Source: Alphaproteobacteria bacterium
GTDB lineage: Bacteria > Pseudomonadota > Alphaproteobacteria > Sphingomonadales > Sphingomonadaceae
Direction: 5' to 3'
NCBI GenBank assembly: GCA_018970965.1
Contig: JAGWVG010000121.1
Coordinates: 1 to 5,814 of the forward strand
Length of the DNA: 5,814 nucleotides
Shown here: positions 1 through 5,758 of the stretch, piece after piece
Numbering within the stretch: position 1 is the stretch's first letter
Layout: the number at the start of each line of letters is the position of its first letter
Program-made: the position numbers and the translations under genes
The notes under the pieces: model-generated
Told to the model about the DNA's origin: nothing
Databases searched by the model: none
The model's input: the letters and a program-made list of their open reading frames with translations, nothing else

Positions 1-1539
1 GGCAAGCCTGTGATTATTGATCGTCTGAATTACCGCAATGATGGCGCGGGCTATGCCGCACAAGGCCATGACCATATCTTTACAGTATCTGCTGAAGGCG
101 GCGTACCGCGCCAATTGACGAGCGGTGCGTTTGATCATGGCGGCGTTTTGGATTGGAGCACGGATGGCAAGACCATTTTCTTTTCCGCCAACCGCAATGA
201 TGACCCAGATCGTCATCCACAACGCGACCAAATTTTCGCGATGAACGTTGAAAATGGCGCGCTGACCCAGCTCACCAAACGCGAAGGCCCCAGCGTTGCG
301 CCGCAGCTGTCGCCTGATGGCAAGCAGATTGCCTTTTTGGGCTATAATGATCGCTACACCAGCAATCAGGAATTCAGCCTATGGGTCATGAACCGCGATG
401 GCTCCAACGCCCGCTCACTGACCGCCAGCATGGATGTGGGCGTGACTGATTTTGGCTGGGATGATCGTGGCAACCTCTATTTTGCTTATGATCAACAAGG
501 CACCACCAAAATCGCAACGACAACACCCAAAGGCGGCACACGCGTGTTGGCCTCAGGCTTGGGCGGCGAAGATATTGGCCGACCCTATTCGGGCGTAAGC
601 ATGTCGATCGCACGCGATGGCACCATTGCAACCAATGTGACGAGCGCCAACCAGCCCGGCGATGTCGCTGTGCTGAAAGGCGCAAATTTGCGTCGCCTGA
701 CACGCTTGAATGATGACGTCGCCGCAATCCGCAATCTGGCCAGCGTTGAAGAAATCTGGACGGCCGCGCCCGATGGCGTGAAGAGCCAAAGCTGGATCAT
801 GAAGCCCGCCAATTTTGATCCATCGAAAAAATACCCGATGATCCTCGAAATTCATGGCGGCCCGCACACCAATTATGGCGCGCGCTTCTCGGCTGAAATG
901 CAGGCATATGCGGCCGCTGGCTATGTTGTCCTCTATTCCAACCCGCGCGGTTCGACGAGCTATGGCGACAAGTTCGCCAATATGATCGACAAAGCCTATC
1001 CGGGCGGCGATTATGACGACTTGATGGCCGCCGTGGATGGCGTGCTGGCCAAAGGCTATGTCGATCCCGCGCGGCTGTTCGTCACGGGCGGTAGCGGTGG
1101 CGGCGTGCTGACGGCATGGATCGTTGGCAAGACCAATCGCTTCCGCGCGGCCGTGGTCGCCAAGCCTGTGATTAACTGGACCAGCTTTGCGCTGACGGCA
1201 GACAACCCATCCTATTTTGGCCGCTATTGGTTTGGCAAAAACCCTTGGGAGGCTGGCGCACAGGCAGACTATTGGCGGCGCTCTCCCTTAAGCCTTGTCG
1301 GCAATGTCAAAACGCCAACAATGCTGATCACGGGCGAACAAGATTACCGCACGCCGATTTCAGAGTCAGAGCAATATTATACCGCGCTGAAACTCAATGG
1401 CGTTGATACCGCGCATGTCCGCGTGCCGGAATCTTCGCACGGCATGATTGATCGGCCGAGCCGTCTGGTTGCGAAATCGACCTATATTCTGGGTTGGTTC
1501 GCAAAGCATGGCGGTGTTGAAGCTGGCAAGGGGGAGTAA
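1..1539 (+). CDS. S9-family serine peptidase (prolyl oligopeptidase / acylaminoacyl-peptidase type), 5'-truncated
   Basis: The reading frame is open from nucleotide 1, so the true start lies left of the window. About 512 codons are visible; whole proteins of this family are usually 650-700 residues, so roughly the first quarter is missing, including any signal peptide. Numbering from the GTG at 10, residues 1-240 are the end of a beta-propeller with TolB/PD40-like blades (W49 region; LSPDGKQIAF around D103). Residues from about 255 form an alpha/beta-hydrolase peptidase domain. The catalytic triad is visible: Ser362 in GGSGGG, Asp445 in GEQDYRTP and His477 in ESSHGM. HGGP at 282-285 is the usual oxyanion-loop motif. 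The residue after the nucleophile is Gly instead of the common Tyr. The family cleaves short peptides, often after proline or from blocked N-termini; the exact specificity cannot be read here, and periplasmic export is inferred from relatives. It converges on the lipoprotein gene. Confidence 0.93.
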   Translation, partial: GKPVIIDRLNYRNDGAGYAAQGHDHIFTVSAEGGVPRQLTSGAFDHGGVLDWSTDGKTIFFSANRNDDPDRHPQRDQIFAMNVENGALTQLTKREGPSVAPQLSPDGKQIAFLGYNDRYTSNQEFSLWVMNRDGSNARSLTASMDVGVTDFGWDDRGNLYFAYDQQGTTKIATTTPKGGTRVLASGLGGEDIGRPYSGVSMSIARDGTIATNVTSANQPGDVAVLKGANLRRLTRLNDDVAAIRNLASVEEIWTAAPDGVKSQSWIMKPANFDPSKKYPMILEIHGGPHTNYGARFSAEMQAYAAAGYVVLYSNPRGSTSYGDKFANMIDKAYPGGDYDDLMAAVDGVLAKGYVDPARLFVTGGSGGGVLTAWIVGKTNRFRAAVVAKPVINWTSFALTADNPSYFGRYWFGKNPWEAGAQADYWRRSPLSLVGNVKTPTMLITGEQDYRTPISESEQYYTALKLNGVDTAHVRVPESSHGMIDRPSRLVAKSTYILGWFAKHGGVEAGKGE

Positions 1540-1550
1540 GCTTTGCGCGA

Positions 1551-1592
1551 GGGAATTGGGCCGAGGGTTTACTGACGCTTGGCCCCCTTCCC
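1551..1592. repeat. Imperfect inverted repeat between convergent genes
   Basis: The arms are GGGAATTGGGCC (1551-1562) and GGCCCCCTTCCC (1581-1592). They pair as 5 bp, a 2-nt mismatch and 5 bp, around an 18-nt loop. It lies 11 bp after the peptidase stop codon and could act as a transcription end or RNA-stabilising hairpin for that gene. No T-run follows on either strand, so it is not a textbook intrinsic terminator. Confidence 0.4.
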
Positions 1593-1596
1593 CGTC

Positions 1597-1617
1597 ATGC
1601 TGAACTTGGTTCAGCAT
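1597..1617. repeat. Perfect 9-bp palindrome of the sphingomonad 'LNQVQHDG' repeat type
   Basis: ATGCTGAAC (1597-1605), a 3-nt loop TTG, then GTTCAGCAT (1609-1617) form a perfect hairpin. It sits 3 bp from the stop codon of the lipoprotein gene and 57 bp after the peptidase stop codon. The minus strand translates as MLNQVQHDG, a string I remember from spurious small proteins in many sphingomonad genomes, where it marks a dispersed intergenic palindrome (REP-like). Being symmetric, it could end transcription from both convergent genes. The palindrome is seen directly; the repeat family is from memory, and the role is inferred. Confidence 0.6.
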
Positions 1618-1620
1618 CTC

Positions 1621-2367
1621 TCAACAGCGATAAATTCTCATCGCTCGAACCTGGGTGTCCACGGCTTGCGGGGTCAGCGGCGTGCCATTGTCCAGAGAAA
1701 TGGAAACTGACGGGTTTTCGGGCAGGTAGAAGCCCGGGCCGTTATGCCCCTCGGCATTTTCTCCCTCCACTTCGACACCAAAATTCCGCAAAGTCGCAGA
1801 AGAAGGCGCATAGGCGGTAATGCGTGTGCCCAACACAAATGTGCCTTTGGACGGAACCTCGCGATCATCGGAGGAAAAGCATATTTTTCCTGCCTTTGCG
1901 TATTGAGCATATAGGAGGCTGGGATGAACCCCCGCAGAACGATATAGAGACATCTCGTAGGCAGATACGAGGCGGGTTTGGGAATAAATTGGAGGCACAT
2001 CTTTCCCCAAAGATTGTCGAGAAAAGAGCAGAAATCCAGCATCAGAACCGTGGAACGCCACAACTCCGCCCGGCAAAATTCGCCGCTGAGGCGCACCAAC
2101 AAATATCATCCCAGCACAAGCCGATAAGCAAAGATGCCGCACCTCTACCCCGAGCCCCTTCTGTTGAAGGATTTTAGCGATGCGATAGCCAGATAAAGTG
2201 CTGCCACCATAGCTTTCAACAGTGATGTATGTACCAGGCGGGTACGTTAACGCTGCTGCTGCAGCCTCCATCTTTTCATCCACGCGTCCTTCCAAATCCG
2301 CTGAAGGCGCGGGAGAGGTGGAACAGCCGAAAAGAATACAGCACACGCTTGCGGCCAATATCCGCAT
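1621..2367 (-). CDS. Putative lipoprotein with ClpP/crotonase-like fold (COG3904-like), function unknown
   Basis: This is a 248-residue protein. Residues 1-15 look like a lipoprotein signal, with a hydrophobic stretch ending in LFGC and the lipid-accepting Cys at 15; Phe at -2 is slightly unusual. Export to the periplasm with a membrane anchor is therefore likely. Residues 45-107 match the pattern of periplasmic ClpP-fold proteins: a GG loop (YGGSTLSG, 53-60), then CLSACA with Ser82, then FHG with His106. Ser82 and His106 are 24 residues apart and align with ClpP Ser97 and His122 (25 apart); the GG loop aligns with the ClpP oxyanion loop. No third catalytic acid could be assigned, so peptidase activity is only possible. 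A C-terminal part of about 100 residues is unrecognised. Codon use is relaxed (many TCT, GGA, GGG, with ATA, CTA and AGA), unlike dnaB or cdd, which suggests acquired DNA. The ATG at 2367 has AGGA 7 nt upstream. Family assignment is by motif only. Confidence 0.72.
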   Translation of the reverse strand: MRILAASVCCILFGCSTSPAPSADLEGRVDEKMEAAAAALTYPPGTYITVESYGGSTLSGYRIAKILQQKGLGVEVRHLCLSACAGMIFVGAPQRRILPGGVVAFHGSDAGFLLFSRQSLGKDVPPIYSQTRLVSAYEMSLYRSAGVHPSLLYAQYAKAGKICFSSDDREVPSKGTFVLGTRITAYAPSSATLRNFGVEVEGENAEGHNGPGFYLPENPSVSISLDNGTPLTPQAVDTQVRAMRIYRC

Positions 2368-2374
2368 AACTGCG

Positions 2375-2378
2375 TCCT
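2375..2378 (-). promoter_or_regulatory. Ribosome binding site of the lipoprotein gene
   Basis: On the minus strand AGGA lies 7 nt before the ATG at 2367. It supports that start, which also places the hydrophobic signal sequence and lipobox correctly at the N-terminus. Confidence 0.6.
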
Positions 2379-2430
2379 AATCTCGGTGGCGGCGAACAGG
2401 CCCACAGACATCTGCATCGCCAATTTTGTA

Positions 2431-2459
2431 TAAATACGCCACTTCTTTGCATTGCGCAA
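2431..2459 (-). promoter_or_regulatory. Weak candidate promoter for the lipoprotein gene
   Basis: On the minus strand TTGCGC (2459-2454), a 17-nt spacer and TATTTA (2436-2431) lie about 65 bp before the lipoprotein start, in the most AT-rich patch of the 146-bp gap after dnaB. Each hexamer matches the sigma-70 consensus at only 3 of 6 positions, so this is a suggestion based on spacing and base composition. The alternative is read-through from dnaB. Confidence 0.22.
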
Positions 2460-2513
2460 GACGGCATCCAATTCGTCATGCGCGATGAAGTCATCGGGCC
2501 AACTGGCCAAGAA

Positions 2514-4022
2514 TTACCCCATTTGTTGCGGCAGATAGCTGTCATCCACATAATCACTAAAGCGCGTGAAGCGGGCGTCGAACTTCATTTTCACTTTGCC
2601 CGTCGCACCATGGCGCTGCTTTGCGACGATCAGTTCGGACAGGCCGAACACACGTTCCATTTCAATGGCCCATTTGGCATGATCGTCAAAAATCTTGGCG
2701 TCATCGCCTTCTGCCGGGCGTTTGGGTTCGCGCGCCTGAATATAATATTCCTCACGATAGACGAAGAGAACGATATCGGCGTCCTGTTCAATCGAGCCTG
2801 ATTCACGCAAGTCGGACAATTGTGGGCGCTTGTCTTCGCGCTGTTCGACCGCACGGCTGAGCTGCGACAGGGCGATGACAGGAACGTTGAGCTCCTTCGC
2901 CAGCGTTTTGAGGCCGCGGGAAATCTCAGAGATTTCCTGCACGCGATTGTCCCCCCCCCCGCTGCGTGAGCCTTGGAGAAGCTGAAGATAGTCAATGATG
3001 ATGAGGCCAATATCATGCCGCCGCTTTAACCGGCGCGCGCGCGTGCGCAGGGCGGCAATGGTGAGGCCGGCCGTGTCATCAATGTAAAGCGGCAGCGATT
3101 CCAGCTCTGCCGCCGCGCGGGCCAGATTGCGGAATTCCGTCTGGCTGATTTTACCCATGCGCAGATTTTCAGAGCTGATCTCAGATTGTTCTGACAGGAT
3201 ACGCGTTGCCAGCTGGTCTGCCGACATTTCGAGGCTGAAAAAGGCAACGGGCGCGCCAACCGATTTTTCAGGGGCAATGCCATCTTCCATATCGCGGGCC
3301 CAACGGCGCGCGGCGTTGAATGCGATATTGGTGGCCAGCGAGGTTTTGCCCATGCCGGGGCGTCCGGCCAGGATGATCAAATCGCTATGGTGCAAGCCGC
3401 CGGTTTTGGCATTGATGCCCTCAATGCCTGTTGTCACGCCCGACAGGCCACCGCCTGCATTTAGCGCCTTTTCCGCGAGTTCGACCGCCATCTTGGTGGC
3501 TTGGCCAAAGCTTTTGGTGCTGCCTTGTTCCCCGCCCTGTTCTGCCACGCGGTAGAGCGCCATTTCCGCCTTTTCAATCTGCTCGGTCGGCTGGACATCT
3601 TCACTCATGTCGAGTGCGCGGCTCGCCATATCGCGGCCCACGCTCACCAACTCACGCAGCAAGGCAAGATCATAAATTTGCTGGGCAAAGTCCCGCGCGC
3701 CAAGCAGCGCGGCGCCAGAGCCTGTTAATTGCGCCAAATAGGCCGGACCACCCAGCGCCTTTATCGCCTCATCTTGCTCAAACATCGGCTTGAGGGTGAC
3801 GGGGTTGGCGACCATTGACCGATCAATCAGCCGCATAATCGCATCGTAAATGCGGCCATGCACGGGCTCAAAGAAATGTTCGGCCCGAACCTTCAGCTGA
3901 ATATCTTCCGCCACGCGGTTATCAATCATCAGCGCGCCCAACAGCGCAGCCTCTGCCTCAATATTATGGGGCAATTGAACCGTGGGTTCGTTCTCGTGAA
4001 TCAATCGGACAGGATCAGCCAT
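2514..4022 (-). CDS. dnaB: Replicative DNA helicase DnaB
   Basis: This 502-residue protein is the hexameric helicase that unwinds DNA ahead of the replisome using ATP. Residues 15-120 are the helical N-terminal domain (LPHNIEAEAALLGALMID), followed by a linker and the RecA-like domain from about 190. Visible motifs are Walker A GRPGMGKT (Lys226), SLEMS with the catalytic Glu265, Walker B IIIDYLQLL (Asp344), the SQLSRAVEQREDKRPQLSDL and SGSIEQDAD motifs, and KQRHGATGK near the end. The Lys226-Glu265 distance is 39 residues against 26 in E. coli DnaB; an insertion of that size is typical of alphaproteobacterial DnaB as I recall it. The ATG at 4022 was chosen because GAGGAA precedes it by 3 nt and the protein begins MADPVRL like relatives. 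The frame stays open far upstream, but only antisense to cdd and UPF0262. Codons encoding SGGGD include a run of ten G. Its length is normal for the family. Confidence 0.97.
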   Translation of the reverse strand: MADPVRLIHENEPTVQLPHNIEAEAALLGALMIDNRVAEDIQLKVRAEHFFEPVHGRIYDAIMRLIDRSMVANPVTLKPMFEQDEAIKALGGPAYLAQLTGSGAALLGARDFAQQIYDLALLRELVSVGRDMASRALDMSEDVQPTEQIEKAEMALYRVAEQGGEQGSTKSFGQATKMAVELAEKALNAGGGLSGVTTGIEGINAKTGGLHHSDLIILAGRPGMGKTSLATNIAFNAARRWARDMEDGIAPEKSVGAPVAFFSLEMSADQLATRILSEQSEISSENLRMGKISQTEFRNLARAAAELESLPLYIDDTAGLTIAALRTRARRLKRRHDIGLIIIDYLQLLQGSRSGGGDNRVQEISEISRGLKTLAKELNVPVIALSQLSRAVEQREDKRPQLSDLRESGSIEQDADIVLFVYREEYYIQAREPKRPAEGDDAKIFDDHAKWAIEMERVFGLSELIVAKQRHGATGKVKMKFDARFTRFSDYVDDSYLPQQMG

Positions 4023-4025
4023 AAG

Positions 4026-4031
4026 TTCCTC
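4026..4031 (-). promoter_or_regulatory. Ribosome binding site of dnaB
   Basis: On the minus strand GAGGAA ends 3 nt before ATG 4022. It decides the start: the same frame continues open upstream for more than 1 kb but has no other start with a comparable site next to it. Confidence 0.65.
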
Positions 4032-4035
4032 ATGG

Positions 4036-4059
4036 CGCAATGCTATTGGAACGCAATGC
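4036..4059 (+). repeat. Direct repeat of CGCAATGC upstream of dnaB
   Basis: CGCAATGC occurs at 4036-4043 and again at 4052-4059, 16 bp apart start to start. Both copies lie in the short leader or promoter region of dnaB and overlap the candidate -10 and spacer. It could be an operator pair or chance, since eight-base repeats in a 117-bp region carry limited weight. Confidence 0.35.
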
Positions 4060-4068
4060 ACAGGCCAA
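4040..4068 (-). promoter_or_regulatory. Candidate dnaB promoter
   Basis: On the minus strand TTGGCC (4068-4063), a 17-nt spacer and TAGCAT (4045-4040) match the sigma-70 hexamers at 4 of 6 positions each with ideal spacing. Transcription would begin near 4033, leaving only about 11 nt before ATG 4022 and barely room for the ribosome binding site, which is a weakness. The tandem 9-bp repeat lies immediately upstream of the -35 position. Confidence 0.33.
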
Positions 4069-4086
4069 GGGGATAACGGGGATAAC
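4069..4086 (+). repeat. Tandem direct repeat of GGGGATAAC in the dnaB/UPF0262 divergent region
   Basis: Two exact, adjacent copies of GGGGATAAC occupy 4069-4077 and 4078-4086. Read on the minus strand, each contains TTATCCCC, which differs from the DnaA box TTATCCACA at positions 7 and 9 of the nine. The repeat lies between the two divergent genes, next to the candidate dnaB -35. The repeat itself is certain; binding by DnaA or any other protein is inference. Confidence 0.6.
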
Positions 4087-4139
4087 TCTGTATTCGCTTG
4101 TCTTCCCTTGTGCCCTTCCATTCGATATGCGGGGCCATC

Positions 4140-4622
4140 ATGGCCGATCCCCGCATCATCGACATCAAGCTCGACGAGCATACGATCATCTGGCGTTCTG
4201 CAGATATTGAGCAGGAACGGCGGATTGCCATTTTTGACATTTTGGAAGGCAATTATTTTGCCCCGCAGCGCGCGCATGACGATGGCTATGCCGGGCCGTA
4301 TCGGCTGATGCTGCGTGTGGAAGAAGGCCGACTGGTGTTTGAAGTGCGGCGCGAGGATGATGGCGCACTCGAATCCGTCATCCTCGGCCTCGGTCGCTTC
4401 CGCCGCCTGATCCGCGATTATTTCGCGATTTGCGACAGCTATTATCAAGCAATCAAAGTCGCGACCGCACAGCAAATTGAAACGGTCGATATGGCGCGCC
4501 GCGCGGTGCATAATGAGGCAGCCGAGTTGCTGAAAGAACGGCTGGCCGGCAAAATCGAGGTGGATTTTGATACCGCCCGCCGCCTCTTCACGCTCATCTG
4601 CGTGCTGCACATCAAAGGATGA
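4140..4622 (+). CDS. UPF0262 family protein, function unknown
   Basis: This 160-residue protein matches the UPF0262 family along its full length. Recognisable blocks are RIIDIKLDEHTI (5-16), ERRIAIFDILE (26-36), GPYRL (52-56), FRRLIRDYFAICDSYY (87-102), a block around VDMARRAVHNEAAELL (116-131), and VDFDTARRLFTLICVLH (141-157). There is no signal peptide or membrane segment, so it is probably cytoplasmic. No enzymatic motif can be named, and the family has no assigned role that I know of. In rhizobia I recall it lying beside hisD and infA, so its place next to cdd and dnaB here is a different neighbourhood. The ATG at 4140 gives the family's usual N-terminus; in-frame TTG 4098 and GTG 4110 would add 14 or 10 unrelated residues. 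The ribosome binding site is weak (GCGGGG). It is divergent from dnaB, and 69 bp separate it from cdd. Confidence 0.88.
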   Translation: MADPRIIDIKLDEHTIIWRSADIEQERRIAIFDILEGNYFAPQRAHDDGYAGPYRLMLRVEEGRLVFEVRREDDGALESVILGLGRFRRLIRDYFAICDSYYQAIKVATAQQIETVDMARRAVHNEAAELLKERLAGKIEVDFDTARRLFTLICVLHIKG

Positions 4623-4691
4623 TCCACGGCTCTGTTCGACTGGCAAGATCGGGGCATAGACATTTGGAAACGCACAGGGCATCGATGTGGC

Positions 4692-5138
4692 ATGACTGAT
4701 CAGACCCGCCGCCTTGTCGATGCCGCGCGTGATGCCGCCTGCTTTGCCCATGCCCCTTATTCCGGATTTGGCGTGGGTGCGGCCTTGCTGCTGGATGATG
4801 GCAGCATCATCACCGGCTGCAACTTTGAAAATGCCAGCTATGGCCTGACTTTGTGCGCCGAAACTGTGGCGCTGGCGACGGCCAATGCCCAAGGCAAATT
4901 GCGCGCCGTGCGCGAAATTGCGGTGATTGGCGGGCCGCTGGTGAATGGCACACCCAAGGGGCATGATCCGGTGCGCCCCTGTGGCCGCTGTCGGCAGGTG
5001 ATTAATGAAGCCGCGGGCCTCTCTGGTCATGATATTGTCATCCACTGCGCGGGTGCCGAAGGCGACACGGTGGAGCAGCACCACATTTCCACGCTTTTGC
5101 CTTATGCCTTTGGCCCGGCGGATCTCGGGCTATCCTAG
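4692..5138 (+). CDS. cdd: Cytidine deaminase
   Basis: This 148-residue protein is a small zinc cytidine deaminase of the homotetrameric type, hydrolysing cytidine and deoxycytidine to uridine and deoxyuridine in pyrimidine salvage. The N-terminal [13 protein letters not shown] (21-33) is typical. CNFENASYG (43-51) supplies the nucleoside-binding Asn/Glu pair. CAE with zinc ligand Cys55 and catalytic Glu57 is present, as is PCGRC with zinc ligands Cys97 and Cys100. The residue after CAE is Thr58 where Arg is common in the Bacillus-type enzymes. The length is normal and all key residues are intact. The ATG at 4692 has only a poor ribosome binding site, but other nearby starts are out of frame. 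It is probably co-transcribed with dcd, 8 bp downstream. Confidence 0.96.
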   Translation: MTDQTRRLVDAARDAACFAHAPYSGFGVGAALLLDDGSIITGCNFENASYGLTLCAETVALATANAQGKLRAVREIAVIGGPLVNGTPKGHDPVRPCGRCRQVINEAAGLSGHDIVIHCAGAEGDTVEQHHISTLLPYAFGPADLGLS

Positions 5139-5141
5139 GAG
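5137..5141 (+). promoter_or_regulatory. Ribosome binding site of dcd, overlapping the cdd stop codon
   Basis: AGGAG lies 5 nt before ATG 5147, and its first two bases are the last two of the cdd TAG stop codon. This arrangement favours translational coupling, with ribosomes finishing cdd exposing or re-using the dcd site. Confidence 0.75.
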
Positions 5142-5146
5142 AAACT

Positions 5147-5701
5147 ATGTCCATCCTGTCTGATAAATGGATTCGGGAACAAGCCACCACCAACGGCATG
5201 ATTGAGCCCTTTGTCGAGGCCCAGCGCCGCGATGGTTGCATCAGCTATGGCCTTTCCTCCTACGGCTATGACGCGCGCGTGGCGGATGAGTTTAAGATTT
5301 TCACCAATGTCGATAGCGCCGTGGTCGACCCCAAGGATTTCGCCGCCAACAGCTTTGTCGATCGCAAGACCGATGTCTGCGTGATCCCGCCCAACAGCTT
5401 TGCCTTGGCGCGCACTGTGGAATATTTCCGCGTGCCGCGCGATGTGCTGGTGATCTGCCTTGGCAAATCAACCTATGCCCGCTGCGGCATCATTGTGAAC
5501 GTCACCCCGCTAGAGCCGGGCTGGGAAGGCCATGTCACGTTGGAATTTTCCAACACCACGCCCCTGCCCGCCAAGATTTACGCCAATGAAGGCGCGTGCC
5601 AATTCCTGTTCCTCAAAGGCAATGAGCCGTGCGAGACAAGCTATGCCGACCGCGCCGGCAAATATATGGGCCAAAAAGGGGTAACGCTTCCCCGGCTGTA
5701 A
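5147..5701 (+). CDS. dcd: dCTP deaminase
   Basis: This 184-residue protein converts dCTP to dUTP, the main source of dUMP for thymidylate synthesis in many bacteria; it belongs to the dUTPase-like trimeric fold and is cytoplasmic. It begins [12 protein letters not shown], as this family does. The active-site segment is GKSTYARCG (106-114), with Ser108 and Arg112 matching E. coli Ser111 and Arg115. [14 protein letters not shown] (121-134) follows, with Glu133 aligning to catalytic Glu138. The C-terminus [13 protein letters not shown] is the family's closing signature, which folds over the nucleotide. The segment between Arg112 and Glu133 is two residues shorter than in E. coli. It is complete. 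Whether it is a plain deaminase or also cleaves dUTP to dUMP, as the archaeal-type bifunctional enzymes do, cannot be decided by eye; monofunctional is the default. Its start is fixed by a strong ribosome binding site. Confidence 0.96.
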   Translation: MSILSDKWIREQATTNGMIEPFVEAQRRDGCISYGLSSYGYDARVADEFKIFTNVDSAVVDPKDFAANSFVDRKTDVCVIPPNSFALARTVEYFRVPRDVLVICLGKSTYARCGIIVNVTPLEPGWEGHVTLEFSNTTPLPAKIYANEGACQFLFLKGNEPCETSYADRAGKYMGQKGVTLPRL

Positions 5702-5747
5702 CGCGCTACACCAGATCATAGCCGCAAGACCGGCGCACCACGACGAC

Positions 5748-5753
5748 AGGAGA
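5748..5753 (+). promoter_or_regulatory. Ribosome binding site of the last gene
   Basis: AGGAGA lies 5 nt before ATG 5759, a strong site that fixes the start of a gene of which only 18 codons are visible. Confidence 0.65.
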
Positions 5754-5758
5754 GAAGA

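Larger units (their letters stand above)
2368..2513 (-). other. Intergenic gap after dnaB, with a doubtful TTG-start reading frame
   Basis: Between the dnaB stop codon and the lipoprotein start lie 146 bp with no recognised gene. A minus-strand frame starting at TTG 2510, 3 bp past the dnaB stop, is open across the whole gap and runs 120 bp or so into the lipoprotein gene in another frame, ending at 2247. Its first 40 or so residues (ASWPDDFIAHDELDAVL and on) look protein-like and hydrophilic, but the rest is out-of-frame lipoprotein sequence. There is no clear ribosome binding site. It could be chance, or the remains of a gene cut when the lipoprotein DNA arrived. Confidence 0.3.

Noticed and set aside
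1366..1617. Minus-strand frame beginning MLNQVQHDG
   Set aside because: It starts inside the intergenic palindrome and then runs antisense through the peptidase gene. This N-terminal string is a known artefact of the repeat.
1824..2177. Plus-strand frame of 117 codons opposite the lipoprotein gene
   Set aside because: It is antisense to a gene with a convincing signal peptide and ClpP-fold motifs, and its product has no recognisable features.
2490..2513. Short inverted repeat GGCC-AGTT-GGCC just after the dnaB stop codon as a terminator
   Set aside because: The stem is only 4 bp and no T-run follows; too weak to call.
3127..3793. Several plus-strand frames opposite dnaB
   Set aside because: All are shadows of the highly conserved helicase domain; their low-complexity Pro/Arg/Ser-rich products are typical of antisense translation in GC-rich DNA.
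4098..4129. Possible plus-strand promoter for the UPF0262 gene (TTGTCT with a GATATG-like -10)
   Set aside because: The spacing is about 20 nt and the -10 match is poor; not supportable by eye.
4098..4139. N-terminal extension of the UPF0262 protein from TTG 4098 or GTG 4110
   Set aside because: The added 14 or 10 residues are outside the family's usual length and start with rarer codons without a good ribosome binding site. The ATG at 4140 gives the expected N-terminus.
4023..5084. Upstream extension of the dnaB frame on the minus strand, which would give an 856-residue protein
   Set aside because: The extension of 354 codons is antisense to the well-supported cdd and UPF0262 genes, resembles no DnaB N-terminus, and the 502-residue form has the correct length, start and ribosome binding site.
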